Source of the DNA: JALEFZ01 sp039817415
GTDB lineage: Bacteria > Bacteroidota > Bacteroidia > J057
NCBI GenBank assembly: GCA_039817415.1
Contig: JBCBVV010000038.1
Location: 1-63,978 of the forward strand
Direction of reading: 5' to 3'
Length of the DNA stretch: 63,978 bases
Of this stretch, positions 16,068 through 25,926 are shown piece after piece (within the stretch, counting starts at the first letter, position 1; the number at the start of each line of letters is the position of its first letter). Made by a program: the position numbers and the translations under genes. The notes below the pieces were generated by a model. It was given only the letters and a program-made list of their open reading frames with translations, ran no database searches and was not told where the DNA came from.

Positions 16068-18686
16068 ATGAATTTGATCACCATACAAGCCGCTCAGTTG
16101 GCACAGGTTTTTGGGTGGACACTCCTTCACTCTCTTTGGCAAGGAGCTCTCATCGCAGCTATCCTTGTCCTTATATATAACCTAGCCAAACCTAAACAAT
16201 CAGATCACAGATACAACATTGCTGTATTGGCCATGCTGGCCATGCTAGCGTGTAGCATCGGAACCTTTGCTGTGTTGTTAGAACAAAGCCCCTCTGTGAC
16301 CAAGGTTAGCCTAAGTGACATGAATGACGAAAACTCTGCTTTGATCGCACGCCTTTTAAGTGAAGATGGAGTAGAAGTTATCGAAATGAACTTCTGGGAA
16401 CAGCTAGTCGAAACGATTGAGCCCTTTACTCCTTGGCTGGCATGGGGATGGTTGTTGGGTTTTATGGTTTACAGCATCAAGTGGTTAGGCGGATTTTTAT
16501 ATGTGCAGAACCTACGTTTTCGCCACAGCCAGCCGCTATCATTCGAGTACCAATCCCAATTGAATCATCTGGCCAAAAGAATGGGACTTCAACAGACCCT
16601 TCTGATGCTTGAATCTGCTCGAATCAATTCACCTATGGTCATAGGGCACTTTAAACCAGTAGTTCTAGTTCCGCTGGGTTTATTATCTGGGATGAGTCCA
16701 AAGCAAGTAGAAGCCATTCTGGCCCACGAACTGGCTCACATCCTAAGACACGACTTTCTGGTCAACCTCATTTTAACCATTATCGAATCCATCTTTTTCT
16801 TCCATCCTGCTGTTTGGTGGATAGGAGAGAAAATTAGGCAGGAGCGTGAACACTGCTGTGATGACATGGCAATATCCATTACTGAAAATAAAAAAGAATA
16901 TGCGGAGACCCTGGCTTTTGTCGCCACCAAGAGTCTTCAATCACCCAAAATGGCAATGACAATGAATGGACAAAAACAGCATTTGCTGACAAGAATTCAG
17001 AGAATTTTTCAACCACAAGTACAGAAAAACAATCGTCTGACAGGACGTGCAATCCTTGGGCTACTGGTTTTACTTGGATTTACAACCTTGGCTTGGGTAT
17101 CTCCGGAAACAGCTAAAACCCTTCAGCCAGAGGCTTGGGCAGAAACCTTTGATGCACCAAGACTGCTCTCTGATTGGATGGTTCCCAAAGCTCCAGAAAC
17201 ACCTCGTCCAGCTAGTGAGGTGGCCAGTTTGAGCCCGAATGAATTGAACAATTTGGAGTTTGGTTATACCATAACTCGCCTGGATTCTCCTCCTCCATTG
17301 CCTCCTTTGCCTGATATGAGTGGTATGCCCTTACCTCCCCGCGTAGAGCTGCCACCTATGCCTCCTATGCCAGATTTTCCCGATAATTTGCGATTAGGGG
17401 AGGATATGTCTGAAGAAGATAAAGCCCGATTTAAGCAGTATGAAAAGGAAATGGAGAGATGGGGAGAAAAATACGGCAAGGAATGGGAAGCCTATGGCAA
17501 ACAATGGGGTGCCTGGGGCGAGCAGTTCGGAGAGAAATGGGAAACCGAATATGCTGAAAAATGGAAAGCCTGGGGGGAGAAGTTTGCAGAAGAAATGGAC
17601 GATGAAATGAAAATCCAAATGAAGGATGAATTCTTCGACCAACTTCAGGAAGGACTTGAAAGACTCAACATAGAACTAGAGAGAATTCAACGTGATGTGG
17701 AGGTAGACGGGAATAACTTTAATTTCCGATTCAACATTGACGACGAGGATGATGATAGAAGACGTGGTCAGAATAGTAAGGGCTACAAATACGAGTACAA
17801 ATACAAGGACAGTCAGCAAGGTCAGCGTTCTTATGCCGAAGAAGAGTTAGCGGAGGAAGCGATGAGGGAACTTACCAGACAAATGGCCCAACAAAAAAGA
17901 GAATTGGCCCGTGAGCAGGAAAGAGCTAGTCGTGAAATCAATGTCTTGCGTCAGGATATGCGCCAGTTAAGAAGGTTAGAAGATCAAATTGCCGAAATAG
18001 AGGATGTCGAAGACATTGACGAAGCCAAAAGACGCGAACTTGAGCAAATCGCAGATCGCCTGATCCGCAGCCTTGATGGAAGAGGAATTGATGAAGATAT
18101 CATTGAAATTGAGGGGAACGTAACCAAAGACAAAGTCATGGACATCATTCGTGATGTAGAAAAAGAATTGGCTGATGTGGTAAAAGAAGTAGAGCAAGAC
18201 TCTCGCAAAATCGAAGATTTACAACGTGAGCTGAACAGAGAACAGCGTATAATGCGTGAGGAGATCATTCAGGTGGAACGTGAGCGTGCAAGAGAAAGAG
18301 GACAAGAAAGGAGAGAACAAGCCGAACTGAAAAGAGAAATAGAAATGCAGGCGCGCGAATTAGAAATGCAAGCGCGCAGAACAGAAGCTCAAGCTAGAAG
18401 AATCGAAGCCCAGGCTAGAAGGGTAGAAGAACAAGCTAGGGCTGAAGAGTCCCGCGCCAGAACGGAAGCTAGAAGAACCGCTACCTCTTTGAAAAGCCTC
18501 AAGTCTGAAATGGTGGAGGATGGATATGTAAGAAAAAATGGCCGCGTAAAAGTGGTGGTCAATGACGGAGACATAACCGTAAACGGAAAAAGACTGAAAG
18601 GGAAAGACAGAGATAAGTACATGCGCATCCTACGTGGCATGGGCTTCCGTCCTGATCAGGAAAAGACTGTAATTGAGTGGATGTAA
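16068..18686 (+). CDS. M56 (BlaR1-like) membrane protease with long coiled-coil tail
   Basis: An 872-aa membrane protein. The N-terminal ~350 residues are an M56/BlaR1 peptidase: transmembrane helices at about 8-28, 42-65, 123-143 and 327-345, and the zinc motif HELAH (about residues 221-225) followed by FFHPAVWW and the third ligand region EREHCCDD. It lacks the penicillin-binding sensor of BlaR1. After the last helix come a Pro-rich linker (about 405-445), a Trp/Gly/Glu/Lys-rich repeat (about 450-510), about 300 residues of Arg/Glu coiled coil with seven-residue repeats (E-A-Q-A-R-R), and a conserved-looking C-terminal cap. The tail would be periplasmic and probably senses the inducing signal. 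Confidence 0.9.
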   Translation: MNLITIQAAQLAQVFGWTLLHSLWQGALIAAILVLIYNLAKPKQSDHRYNIAVLAMLAMLACSIGTFAVLLEQSPSVTKVSLSDMNDENSALIARLLSEDGVEVIEMNFWEQLVETIEPFTPWLAWGWLLGFMVYSIKWLGGFLYVQNLRFRHSQPLSFEYQSQLNHLAKRMGLQQTLLMLESARINSPMVIGHFKPVVLVPLGLLSGMSPKQVEAILAHELAHILRHDFLVNLILTIIESIFFFHPAVWWIGEKIRQEREHCCDDMAISITENKKEYAETLAFVATKSLQSPKMAMTMNGQKQHLLTRIQRIFQPQVQKNNRLTGRAILGLLVLLGFTTLAWVSPETAKTLQPEAWAETFDAPRLLSDWMVPKAPETPRPASEVASLSPNELNNLEFGYTITRLDSPPPLPPLPDMSGMPLPPRVELPPMPPMPDFPDNLRLGEDMSEEDKARFKQYEKEMERWGEKYGKEWEAYGKQWGAWGEQFGEKWETEYAEKWKAWGEKFAEEMDDEMKIQMKDEFFDQLQEGLERLNIELERIQRDVEVDGNNFNFRFNIDDEDDDRRRGQNSKGYKYEYKYKDSQQGQRSYAEEELAEEAMRELTRQMAQQKRELAREQERASREINVLRQDMRQLRRLEDQIAEIEDVEDIDEAKRRELEQIADRLIRSLDGRGIDEDIIEIEGNVTKDKVMDIIRDVEKELADVVKEVEQDSRKIEDLQRELNREQRIMREEIIQVERERARERGQERREQAELKREIEMQARELEMQARRTEAQARRIEAQARRVEEQARAEESRARTEARRTATSLKSLKSEMVEDGYVRKNGRVKVVVNDGDITVNGKRLKGKDRDKYMRILRGMGFRPDQEKTVIEWM

Positions 18687-18737
18687 GGAGAGTTTCGGTT
18701 CCTTACCCCATAATAAGGCAGTAAGTCAGTCAGTATG

Positions 18738-18762
18738 AGAGTCCCTGCGGGGACTCTTTTTT
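18738..18762 (+). terminator. Intrinsic terminator
   Basis: An 8-bp stem (AGAGTCCC with GGGACTCT), 4-nt loop TGCG and six T. It ends the BlaI-M56 operon. Confidence 0.85.
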
Positions 18763-18874
18763 GTATATAAGGAGGACTTTCTTGTTTGTAAGGAAAAAGA
18801 GTAGGCTCTAGACCATCATTTATAAAGTTCAAGAAGGGATAAATGAGGGGAAGATTTTCAAGTAGATTCAGGAA

Positions 18875-20170
18875 TCATCCCTCACGTAACCCCAATGACA
18901 AGGCCCCTATCACAAACATGGCCGTTCCGCCAATCCAGAAGGTAACAGGCCCCACATAACTAAACAACAAGCCTCCCATCACCAAGCCGCAAATACTAGC
19001 TGCGCTCCCCATGCTGTTGCCATAACCCATGATGGTGCCTTGATTGTCTTTGTTGCCCTTGGTCCCTAGAATGGCCATGAAAGAAGGCCACATGATACCA
19101 TTTCCCAAGGACAATAAAACCACACAGCCATAAACCCAAAAAGGACCTGCGATAGGAATCAAGACGAAGGCTGTTCCAATAAGCAGGCTTCCCACCACCA
19201 CCAGTAGCCTTGAGGCGACTTTGTCAGACAGGAAAGTTAGTAAGGGACCTTGTGCCAGTACCATAATGCTTGATGAAATGGTAAAGAATAAGCCCAACTG
19301 CCCACTATTCCATTCCAAGCTATCAACCGCAAAAATGGGAAATCCGCTGTAGAAAAAACTGAACCCTAAAAAGGTCATGAAGTAGATCAGAAACATGAGA
19401 GGAATGCCTCGTATGTCCAAAATCGCACGGAAACTTTTGTCGTCTTCCTGTTTGTCCATTTCAAAGCACTCCTTATGCTCAATTTGGAAGAGCTTGCTGA
19501 CCTGTAAAGGTTTGGCATCTGGGGCGACGGCTTGTGGAGGATGGGATTCCGGAAGGTAAAAATAAATGGTTCCAATGGCCACAAGGGAAATCGCTGCGGC
19601 TGCTATCACAGGGAGCATCTCTCCTAGGGAAGTTCCTCCGAGAACACTCGCAATCATAGGGCCTAGAATAAAGCCCAAGCTACTAGAAGAAGCCATTTTA
19701 CCATAGTTTGCCTTACGGTCTGCCTCAGTCGAGATGTCTGATAAATAGGCCATGGCTACCGATACATTCCCTCCAGTTAAGCCATCCAAGGCTCTGGCAA
19801 ATACGAGAATAATCAGAGGGGCCGAAATGAAAAATGTCCCTAGCCATTGTGATTCTATCGAAAGCAATTCTTGAACGGGTAAGAGAAGAGCCAGAATAAA
19901 GAGCAACCATGCCAGAAAGGTACCTAACTGACTGATCATCAATACGCGCCTCCTTCCTACAGCATCCGACCATCGGCCTAGCATGGGTGCCCCCACCAAT
20001 TGAAAAGCTGGATAGATCGCTCCCAGTAAACCATAGACTACCTCATTGCCTCCAAATCGCTTCACCAGGAAAACCAGCAATGGAATGATAATGCTATAGC
20101 CCAGCATACCAATGAAATTCACCAAAAGGACTGGGAAAAGGGAGGGTTTTTGTGTAGAGGCAGCATCCAT
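18875..20170 (-). CDS. MFS transporter, TetA-like
   Basis: A 431-aa inner-membrane transporter with 12 predicted transmembrane helices. The loop between helices 2 and 3 reads GRWSDAVGRRRVLM, the MFS motif A. The layout (DHA1 type, long central loop of about 40 residues rich in D/K/E) matches drug and metabolite exporters such as TetA. The ATG at 20170 is chosen over a TTG six codons upstream. It is divergent from the saccharopine dehydrogenase gene. The exported substrate is unknown. Confidence 0.85.
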   Translation of the reverse strand: MDAASTQKPSLFPVLLVNFIGMLGYSIIIPLLVFLVKRFGGNEVVYGLLGAIYPAFQLVGAPMLGRWSDAVGRRRVLMISQLGTFLAWLLFILALLLPVQELLSIESQWLGTFFISAPLIILVFARALDGLTGGNVSVAMAYLSDISTEADRKANYGKMASSSSLGFILGPMIASVLGGTSLGEMLPVIAAAAISLVAIGTIYFYLPESHPPQAVAPDAKPLQVSKLFQIEHKECFEMDKQEDDKSFRAILDIRGIPLMFLIYFMTFLGFSFFYSGFPIFAVDSLEWNSGQLGLFFTISSSIMVLAQGPLLTFLSDKVASRLLVVVGSLLIGTAFVLIPIAGPFWVYGCVVLLSLGNGIMWPSFMAILGTKGNKDNQGTIMGYGNSMGSAASICGLVMGGLLFSYVGPVTFWIGGTAMFVIGALSLGLREG

Positions 20171-20269
20171 GATCGCGGGCTTGAACAATGATCAAAAGAA
20201 GATCATATGTTTGAAACTAAGTATTTTTTCCTTCAGGCACTGTTTATATATTTCCAGCAAAATTGCTAG

Positions 20270-21622
20270 ATGAAACAAATACTGTTGATGGGAGCCGGAA
20301 GATCGGCTACTAACCTTATTCAATATCTATTAAATCTTTGCCAAGAGGAAGGATGGCAGCTCAATTTGGGTGATATCTCAGAGGAAACCGCTAGGGAGAA
20401 AATTGGGAGCCACCCTCAAGCGAGAGCCTTTCAATTTAACATACACAACGAGGCACAGCGCATGCAGGAAATCAGTCGATCTGATCTGGTGATTTCTATG
20501 CTACCAGCTCGCTTTCATGGGTTGGCAGCAGGCCTTTGTGTTCAGTATAAAAAGCCCTTTCTCACAGCTTCTTATGTAAGCGATGAAATTCGACAATTGG
20601 ACTGGGCAGCCAAAAAGAATGACGTCATTCTGCTGATGGAATGTGGACTCGATCCCGGAATTGATCATATGTCGGGTATGAAAGTCCTCAACGAAATCAA
20701 GGAAGAAGGGCATGAACTTACTTCCTTCGAAACCTTTACAGGAGGTCTGGTAGCACCTGAATCCACCCTTGACAATCCCTGGAAGTATAAATTTACCTGG
20801 AACCCAAGGAATGTTGTCTTGGCTGGGCAAGGGATTGTCAAATTTATCCAGGAAGGAAAACTCAAATACATTCCCTATCACAGGCTCTTCCGGCGAACAG
20901 AACAAATACATATTCCGGGTTACGGGTATTTTGAAGGCTATGGGAACAGGGATTCTCTAAAGTACCTTGATGTTTACCAGTTACAAGGGATAAGGACGCT
21001 GTATAGAGGGACACTCAGAAGACCGGGTTTCAGCCGAGCTTGGAATATTTTTGTCCAATTGGGAGCTACAGACGACAACTATGAACTGGAAGGGGTATCG
21101 GACATGAGTCATAGAGACTTTATCAATTCCTTTTTGGTCTACGATCCTAATAACTCTGTCGAGCTTAAGCTGGCGCATTACATGAACCTTGATATGGAAG
21201 GGGAGGAGATGTTTAAATTGAAGTGGCTAGGTATTTTTGACCATACCCCAGTTGGCTTAGACAAAGGTACTCCTGCTCAAATTCTTGAGCACATCCTGCA
21301 CAAAAAGTGGAATATGAAGCCAGAAGACAAGGATATGATTGTCATGTGGCACAAGTTTGATTTTTTGGATAAAGGAAAATCCAGACAAATTCAGTCTTAT
21401 ATGGTGCTCAAAGGGGAAAATGACAGCTTAACAGCCATGTCTAAAACTGTGGGTTTGCCATTGGGAATTGCTGCAAAACTTATCCTGAAGGAAGAAATTA
21501 AGTTGACAGGGGTACAGATACCTGTCGTAAAGGAGATATACAGCCCTATCCTCAGGGATTTAAAGGAATTTGGGATCGAATTTGTGGAGACAGAAATGGA
21601 AGTAAGCCTTCCTACTTCTTGA
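20270..21622 (+). CDS. Saccharopine dehydrogenase family protein
   Basis: A 450-aa NAD(P)-binding protein. The Rossmann nucleotide motif MGAGRSA is at the very N-terminus, followed by the second strand NLGDIS and MLPARFHG, and the active-site-like MECGLDPGIDHMSGMK, as in LYS9-like saccharopine reductases. These enzymes act in lysine metabolism by joining or splitting lysine and a 2-oxoacid. Whether this one makes or degrades lysine is not shown. It overlaps the convergent serine hydrolase gene by 11 bp. Confidence 0.88.
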   Translation: MKQILLMGAGRSATNLIQYLLNLCQEEGWQLNLGDISEETAREKIGSHPQARAFQFNIHNEAQRMQEISRSDLVISMLPARFHGLAAGLCVQYKKPFLTASYVSDEIRQLDWAAKKNDVILLMECGLDPGIDHMSGMKVLNEIKEEGHELTSFETFTGGLVAPESTLDNPWKYKFTWNPRNVVLAGQGIVKFIQEGKLKYIPYHRLFRRTEQIHIPGYGYFEGYGNRDSLKYLDVYQLQGIRTLYRGTLRRPGFSRAWNIFVQLGATDDNYELEGVSDMSHRDFINSFLVYDPNNSVELKLAHYMNLDMEGEEMFKLKWLGIFDHTPVGLDKGTPAQILEHILHKKWNMKPEDKDMIVMWHKFDFLDKGKSRQIQSYMVLKGENDSLTAMSKTVGLPLGIAAKLILKEEIKLTGVQIPVVKEIYSPILRDLKEFGIEFVETEMEVSLPTS

Positions 21623-23369
21623 TCCAACGCATTCCAGAATACAGGAGAATGGTTTGGCCTTTCTCCTGTATAATTTCAACTCTATCCCCAGCATTCCGCC
21701 CTAGGCCATAAACAACGGCGGCATGTTTGGAAAGGGGATTCAAGCCAAGTTTCTTTACAGGTTTCTGGCCAAATAGTCTTGCCTTGATAAGCAGAAAACC
21801 ATTTTCCTTCACCAAGGAAAAATTCTGGAGAAGATATTCGTTTTCAGCATTTTCAGGCCAGTATTTCCCACAGGCCTTTTCCCATTCCTCTGGAATGGGA
21901 TTGGATTGCTGTTTGATGCCTACCAGTGATTCGCCATTAGAGCCTAGGGTGGTAATTACCTGATGGCCATTCACCTCCCGAAAGAAATAGGCCTTTTCCG
22001 ACGATCTCAAGGGAATTCCCAGGAAGGTTTGGTTGACATAGTAATGGTTATAAGAAGGCTCGTAATGCATATTCTCCTTCTTGTTTCCCATTTTAAAGAC
22101 CATCTTATTCTTCTCTGGAATGATATTCAATGGCATGGTACCAAAGGCATAGGTGCCTCCTAGTTCTTTGATGCTTCGTTGAGAACCACGGTGTACATAA
22201 TACAGTGGCTTGGTCTTTTTGCTGAATTTTTTCCCTCTGAGGAGTTCCATCGCCTTGAGGAGAACGATTTTTTCTATTTCTGAACAAGCCTGTGCGCCAT
22301 TCTCTGAATTGGTCATGATGATTAAGCCTAAATCCTTGGCAGGCAGCAATGTCATTTGTGTATGAAATAAGCGGGTATCGCCTCCATGTTGAATCGCGCC
22401 TCCTGCAAACCCCCATGGACTGTATGGGCCTCTTAGGAAGAACCCCATTCCCATTTGACTATCGAAATCCAATACGATTTTTTGCTGGGAAGGAGAGACC
22501 ATCATGGCGAAGGTCGAAGGCTGAATAACGCTTCCTTCCTCACCCTTAGAGATCTTAAGTAAGTACTGCATCCATTTGCTCATATCCTTACTATGCGCCT
22601 GAAGCATAACAGCGGGTACATCCCTCATCCAGGGTTCATTGGCTTTCCGTCCCTTGAAATCATACCCATTTGCATAGCTAAGTGTATCTCTTCCTTTATA
22701 AGAAAAATGGGCATCCTTGATCCCTAACGGCTCAAAAATATGGCTGCGAATGTAGTTTTCATAAGTTTGCCCACTCACCTCCTCTATCAAAATCCCAAGG
22801 ATAGAATAGCCCAGGTTGCTATAGGCCATGCATGTATTAGGGGGGAATGACAAATAGGTTTCAGAAATCTTTTGCAGTAATTCCTGAAAGGGCTTAGGTC
22901 TTTTGGAATAAAAACCATCCAATCTATCTGAGGGCAAACCAGAATGATGCGTCAACAAGTCATGGACCGAGATATCTCGTGCCCCCTCGAAGCGAGATAA
23001 GGGTGAAAATGCAGGAAGGTAGGTATTGATGGGTTGATAGATATCGATTTTCCCCTGTTCATGGAGTTGCATGACAGCGGTAGCTGTAAAGGTCTTAGAA
23101 ACAGAGCCCAATCTGAACATGGTTTCTGGGGATACCGCCTTTTGGGCATCTTCATTGGCCCATCCCCAAGCATATTGGAATAGGGGATATTGATGGTCGG
23201 TTAGGACAATACTGACGCCCTGGATGCGGTGGGCTGCCAATACATCCTTTATTTCGTTATGTAGTTCAGGAATGGCTTCCTGAAAAGTAGTAGGCTTCTG
23301 CGCGTGTAGTGTAAAAATAATTCCCCAAAGGAATAAGAGTAGGAGTCCCAGTACACGAAGTTGGTTCAT
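21612..23369 (-). CDS. Exported class C serine hydrolase
   Basis: A 585-aa beta-lactamase-related serine hydrolase. The signal peptide ends around residue 24 (LHAQ). Catalytic motifs: S-x-x-K as SVSK (Ser89, Lys92), Y-x-N as YSN (183-185), and an H-x-G-like IQHGGDTRLF near residue 330. The class C/AmpH-EstB type acts on peptides, esters or beta-lactams. The C-terminal ~200 residues are a beta-rich accessory domain common in Bacteroidota. Its 3' end overlaps the saccharopine dehydrogenase gene. It is not adjacent to the BlaI-M56 pair (about 3 kb away), so a regulatory link is not supported. Confidence 0.88.
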   Translation of the reverse strand: MNQLRVLGLLLLFLWGIIFTLHAQKPTTFQEAIPELHNEIKDVLAAHRIQGVSIVLTDHQYPLFQYAWGWANEDAQKAVSPETMFRLGSVSKTFTATAVMQLHEQGKIDIYQPINTYLPAFSPLSRFEGARDISVHDLLTHHSGLPSDRLDGFYSKRPKPFQELLQKISETYLSFPPNTCMAYSNLGYSILGILIEEVSGQTYENYIRSHIFEPLGIKDAHFSYKGRDTLSYANGYDFKGRKANEPWMRDVPAVMLQAHSKDMSKWMQYLLKISKGEEGSVIQPSTFAMMVSPSQQKIVLDFDSQMGMGFFLRGPYSPWGFAGGAIQHGGDTRLFHTQMTLLPAKDLGLIIMTNSENGAQACSEIEKIVLLKAMELLRGKKFSKKTKPLYYVHRGSQRSIKELGGTYAFGTMPLNIIPEKNKMVFKMGNKKENMHYEPSYNHYYVNQTFLGIPLRSSEKAYFFREVNGHQVITTLGSNGESLVGIKQQSNPIPEEWEKACGKYWPENAENEYLLQNFSLVKENGFLLIKARLFGQKPVKKLGLNPLSKHAAVVYGLGRNAGDRVEIIQEKGQTILLYSGMRWIKK

Positions 23370-23504
23370 GGAAATCTGAATAATTGTTTGTGCTGGACAA
23401 CAAAAGGGGTTTCACAAGCATAAATTAGTGTTTTTTTCAAAAGTCGAAAGGAATCTCTTGACCCCTTGGCAATTTTGGACAAGGTAATATTGAAAGAGAA
23501 AGTG

Positions 23505-23512
23505 TAGTTTTG
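23505..23512 (+). promoter_or_regulatory. Possible -7 element of a Bacteroidota promoter
   Basis: TAGTTTTG fits TAnnTTTG, 40 nt ahead of the TonB receptor start codon. The -33 region is not clear. Confidence 0.3.
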
Positions 23513-23551
23513 CCCTGTTTTTATCAATAATTGTATTTGTAACCATCGCCC

Positions 23552-25915
23552 ATGAAGGATTTTTCCCTTTCTATTCTCATTCTGTCTATCATTTCCCTTC
23601 TGGGTACGGCTACATTTGGCCAAACGCGTCAGGTAAGAGGAACCGTCATTTCTGATGAAGGTGAACCCTTGGTAGGAGCAGGAGTTTTTATCCCATCCCT
23701 AAAAATTGGAGGGTACACCAACGAAAAAGGAATCTTTAGCTTCAACAAGGGATTGGAAGCCGGAACCTATGATATTCTCGCCTCCTACTTTGGGTATGAT
23801 ACATTAAGGAAAACAGTTGATATCCCGCTTAGTGGAACGGTAACCATCGGCTTTTCCCTGGAGCAAAAGGAATTTTATGCCAATGCTGTCGAAATTACAG
23901 ACCAGCAGCAGACGGGTGAGATCAACAAAAGAGAGGTAGATATCGGGATTACCAAAATCACGACAGAGGAAATCAACCTAATTCCTTCGCTAGGGGCACC
24001 AGACCTTGCCCAGTATCTACAAGTGTTGCCTGGGGTTGTATTTACAGGAGACCAAGGAGGACAATTGTACATTCGTGGAGGTACGCCCATTCAGAATATG
24101 GTGTTGCAGGACAATATGATTATCTACAGTCCCTTCCACTCCATTGGCCTATATTCAGTATTTGATCCTGATTACATTCGATCAGTAGATGTCTATTCTG
24201 CAGCTTTCCCTGCCCAGTATGGGGGCAGAATTTCTTCTGTGATTGATATTCAAACCAAAAACGGAAACTTCAAAAAATTCAAAGGGAAGGTTAACATGAG
24301 TCCCTTTACTGCTTCAGTATTGGCAGAAGGGCCCCTCACCAAGGGAAAAACCCCTGGTTCAGGATTAAGCTTTCTGGTCTCAGCGAGAAATAACTTCCTG
24401 GACAGAACTTCACAGACGCTTTATCCCTATGTCAATGATACCACGGGACTTCCCTACAATTTCCTTGACCTATATGGAAAGTTGACAGCCTCAGATGGAG
24501 TAAACTTTGCCAACATCTTCGGCTTCAGGCATACAGACAATGTCAACTTTCAATTTCCAGCCAATATTGGATGGGATGCCACAGGTGGAGGAGGTAGTTT
24601 CCAGTTGTTGCCCGCCGGTGCAGGTGCCATCCTTTCGGGGAACTTTGCTTACTCTGACTATTCCACCGAATTAGCTGATGATCAGAATTTCCCGCGAAGC
24701 AGTAAAATCAGCGGCTTTAATGGAAGCCTACAGGTTGGGTACATTTTTAATTCTATTGACGAATTCAACTTTGGAATCTATTTCTTGGGCTTCTCTACAG
24801 ACTATGAGTTTACCAACTCATTTGGCTTAAGAACAGAGCAAGAGGATTCAAATACCGAGGCAGCTGTTTCTGCTACCTACAAAAAAGTAATCTTGACCAA
24901 AGGAAAAGGGGGCGATGACTTTGAAAGAGTGGTCTTGGAGCCTTCTGTGCGAATTCATTACTACAATAATCAAAATGCCCTAAGTCCTGAGTTCCGTTTC
25001 AGAGGGAAATTAAACTTTGACCGTTTCAGCTTTAGCCTTGGCTTGGGAAATTACTCTCAAAACCTACTGGCTGCTCAGTCGGATAGGGATGTGGTCAACC
25101 TATTTCAGGGATATTTATCGGCTCCTTTGGATTTGGGCAATGCCCTTCGTAACAATAACCTTCAATACAGCCGCCATGCGCTCTTTGGGGTAGAGGCCCA
25201 GATCATTCCTAAGGTTACAACTAATATTGAAGGATGGGTCAAGGACTTTACCCAGCTCACCAATATCAATAGAGACAAACTATTTCCTTCTGATCCCGAC
25301 TTTATCACAGAAACGGGTTTGGCATATGGAGTGGACCTGATCGTCAAATATGTCAGCAAGGACTTGTATCTCTATGGAAACTATGGGTTGGCTAAAGTAA
25401 CACGTACAGATAGATTGGATCTAGAAGAGCCAAGGGTATACGCACCTGTATTTGACCGTAGGCATACCATCAACCTTGTAGCTGCTTACAAAAGTGGCCG
25501 TTTGGGAGCAGGACCAGATGAAGTAAGGAGAAGGCCAAAATTCCGCGAAAAAAAATGGGAAGTAAGTATGCGTTGGACCCTGGGTTCAGGTTTCCCTTTT
25601 ACCCAAACTCAAGGGTATTTTGAAAAACAATTCTTCACGCAGGACGGGGCCCAAACAGATGTCTTTACACAGAATGGCTCCTTGGGAATTTTGCTCAGCG
25701 ATGAGTTGAACGCAGGTCGCTTACCTTATTACCACAGATTAGACCTATCTGCGAAAAGAAGATGGTCCATTGCAGACAAAATACTTTTTGAGTTGAACAT
25801 GAGCTTGATCAACACTTACAACCGTCAGAATATCTTCTATTTCGATCGAGTAAGATTCGAGCCAATATATCAATTGCCAGCTATTCCAAGTGTGGGGCTG
25901 ACAGTCAAATATTAA
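23552..25915 (+). CDS. TonB-dependent outer-membrane receptor
   Basis: A 787-aa outer-membrane transporter. Signal peptide to about residue 24 (TFGQ), then a carboxypeptidase-regulatory-like domain (RQVRGTVISDEGEPLVGAGV, about 25-110), a TonB plug (about 125-240, with LPGVVFTGDQGGQLYIRGG), and a beta barrel ending in the strand SVGLTVKY. It lacks the SusD partner downstream, so it is a stand-alone receptor rather than a SusCD pair. The imported ligand is unknown. It is convergent with the J-domain gene, only 11 bp apart. Confidence 0.92.
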   Translation: MKDFSLSILILSIISLLGTATFGQTRQVRGTVISDEGEPLVGAGVFIPSLKIGGYTNEKGIFSFNKGLEAGTYDILASYFGYDTLRKTVDIPLSGTVTIGFSLEQKEFYANAVEITDQQQTGEINKREVDIGITKITTEEINLIPSLGAPDLAQYLQVLPGVVFTGDQGGQLYIRGGTPIQNMVLQDNMIIYSPFHSIGLYSVFDPDYIRSVDVYSAAFPAQYGGRISSVIDIQTKNGNFKKFKGKVNMSPFTASVLAEGPLTKGKTPGSGLSFLVSARNNFLDRTSQTLYPYVNDTTGLPYNFLDLYGKLTASDGVNFANIFGFRHTDNVNFQFPANIGWDATGGGGSFQLLPAGAGAILSGNFAYSDYSTELADDQNFPRSSKISGFNGSLQVGYIFNSIDEFNFGIYFLGFSTDYEFTNSFGLRTEQEDSNTEAAVSATYKKVILTKGKGGDDFERVVLEPSVRIHYYNNQNALSPEFRFRGKLNFDRFSFSLGLGNYSQNLLAAQSDRDVVNLFQGYLSAPLDLGNALRNNNLQYSRHALFGVEAQIIPKVTTNIEGWVKDFTQLTNINRDKLFPSDPDFITETGLAYGVDLIVKYVSKDLYLYGNYGLAKVTRTDRLDLEEPRVYAPVFDRRHTINLVAAYKSGRLGAGPDEVRRRPKFREKKWEVSMRWTLGSGFPFTQTQGYFEKQFFTQDGAQTDVFTQNGSLGILLSDELNAGRLPYYHRLDLSAKRRWSIADKILFELNMSLINTYNRQNIFYFDRVRFEPIYQLPAIPSVGLTVKY

Positions 25916-25926
25916 TAGAAAGGGGC

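Noticed and set aside
15668..23369. BlaI/M56 as a beta-lactam resistance locus together with the serine hydrolase
   Set aside because: The hydrolase is 3 kb away on the other strand with three genes or terminators between, and the M56 protein lacks the penicillin sensor.
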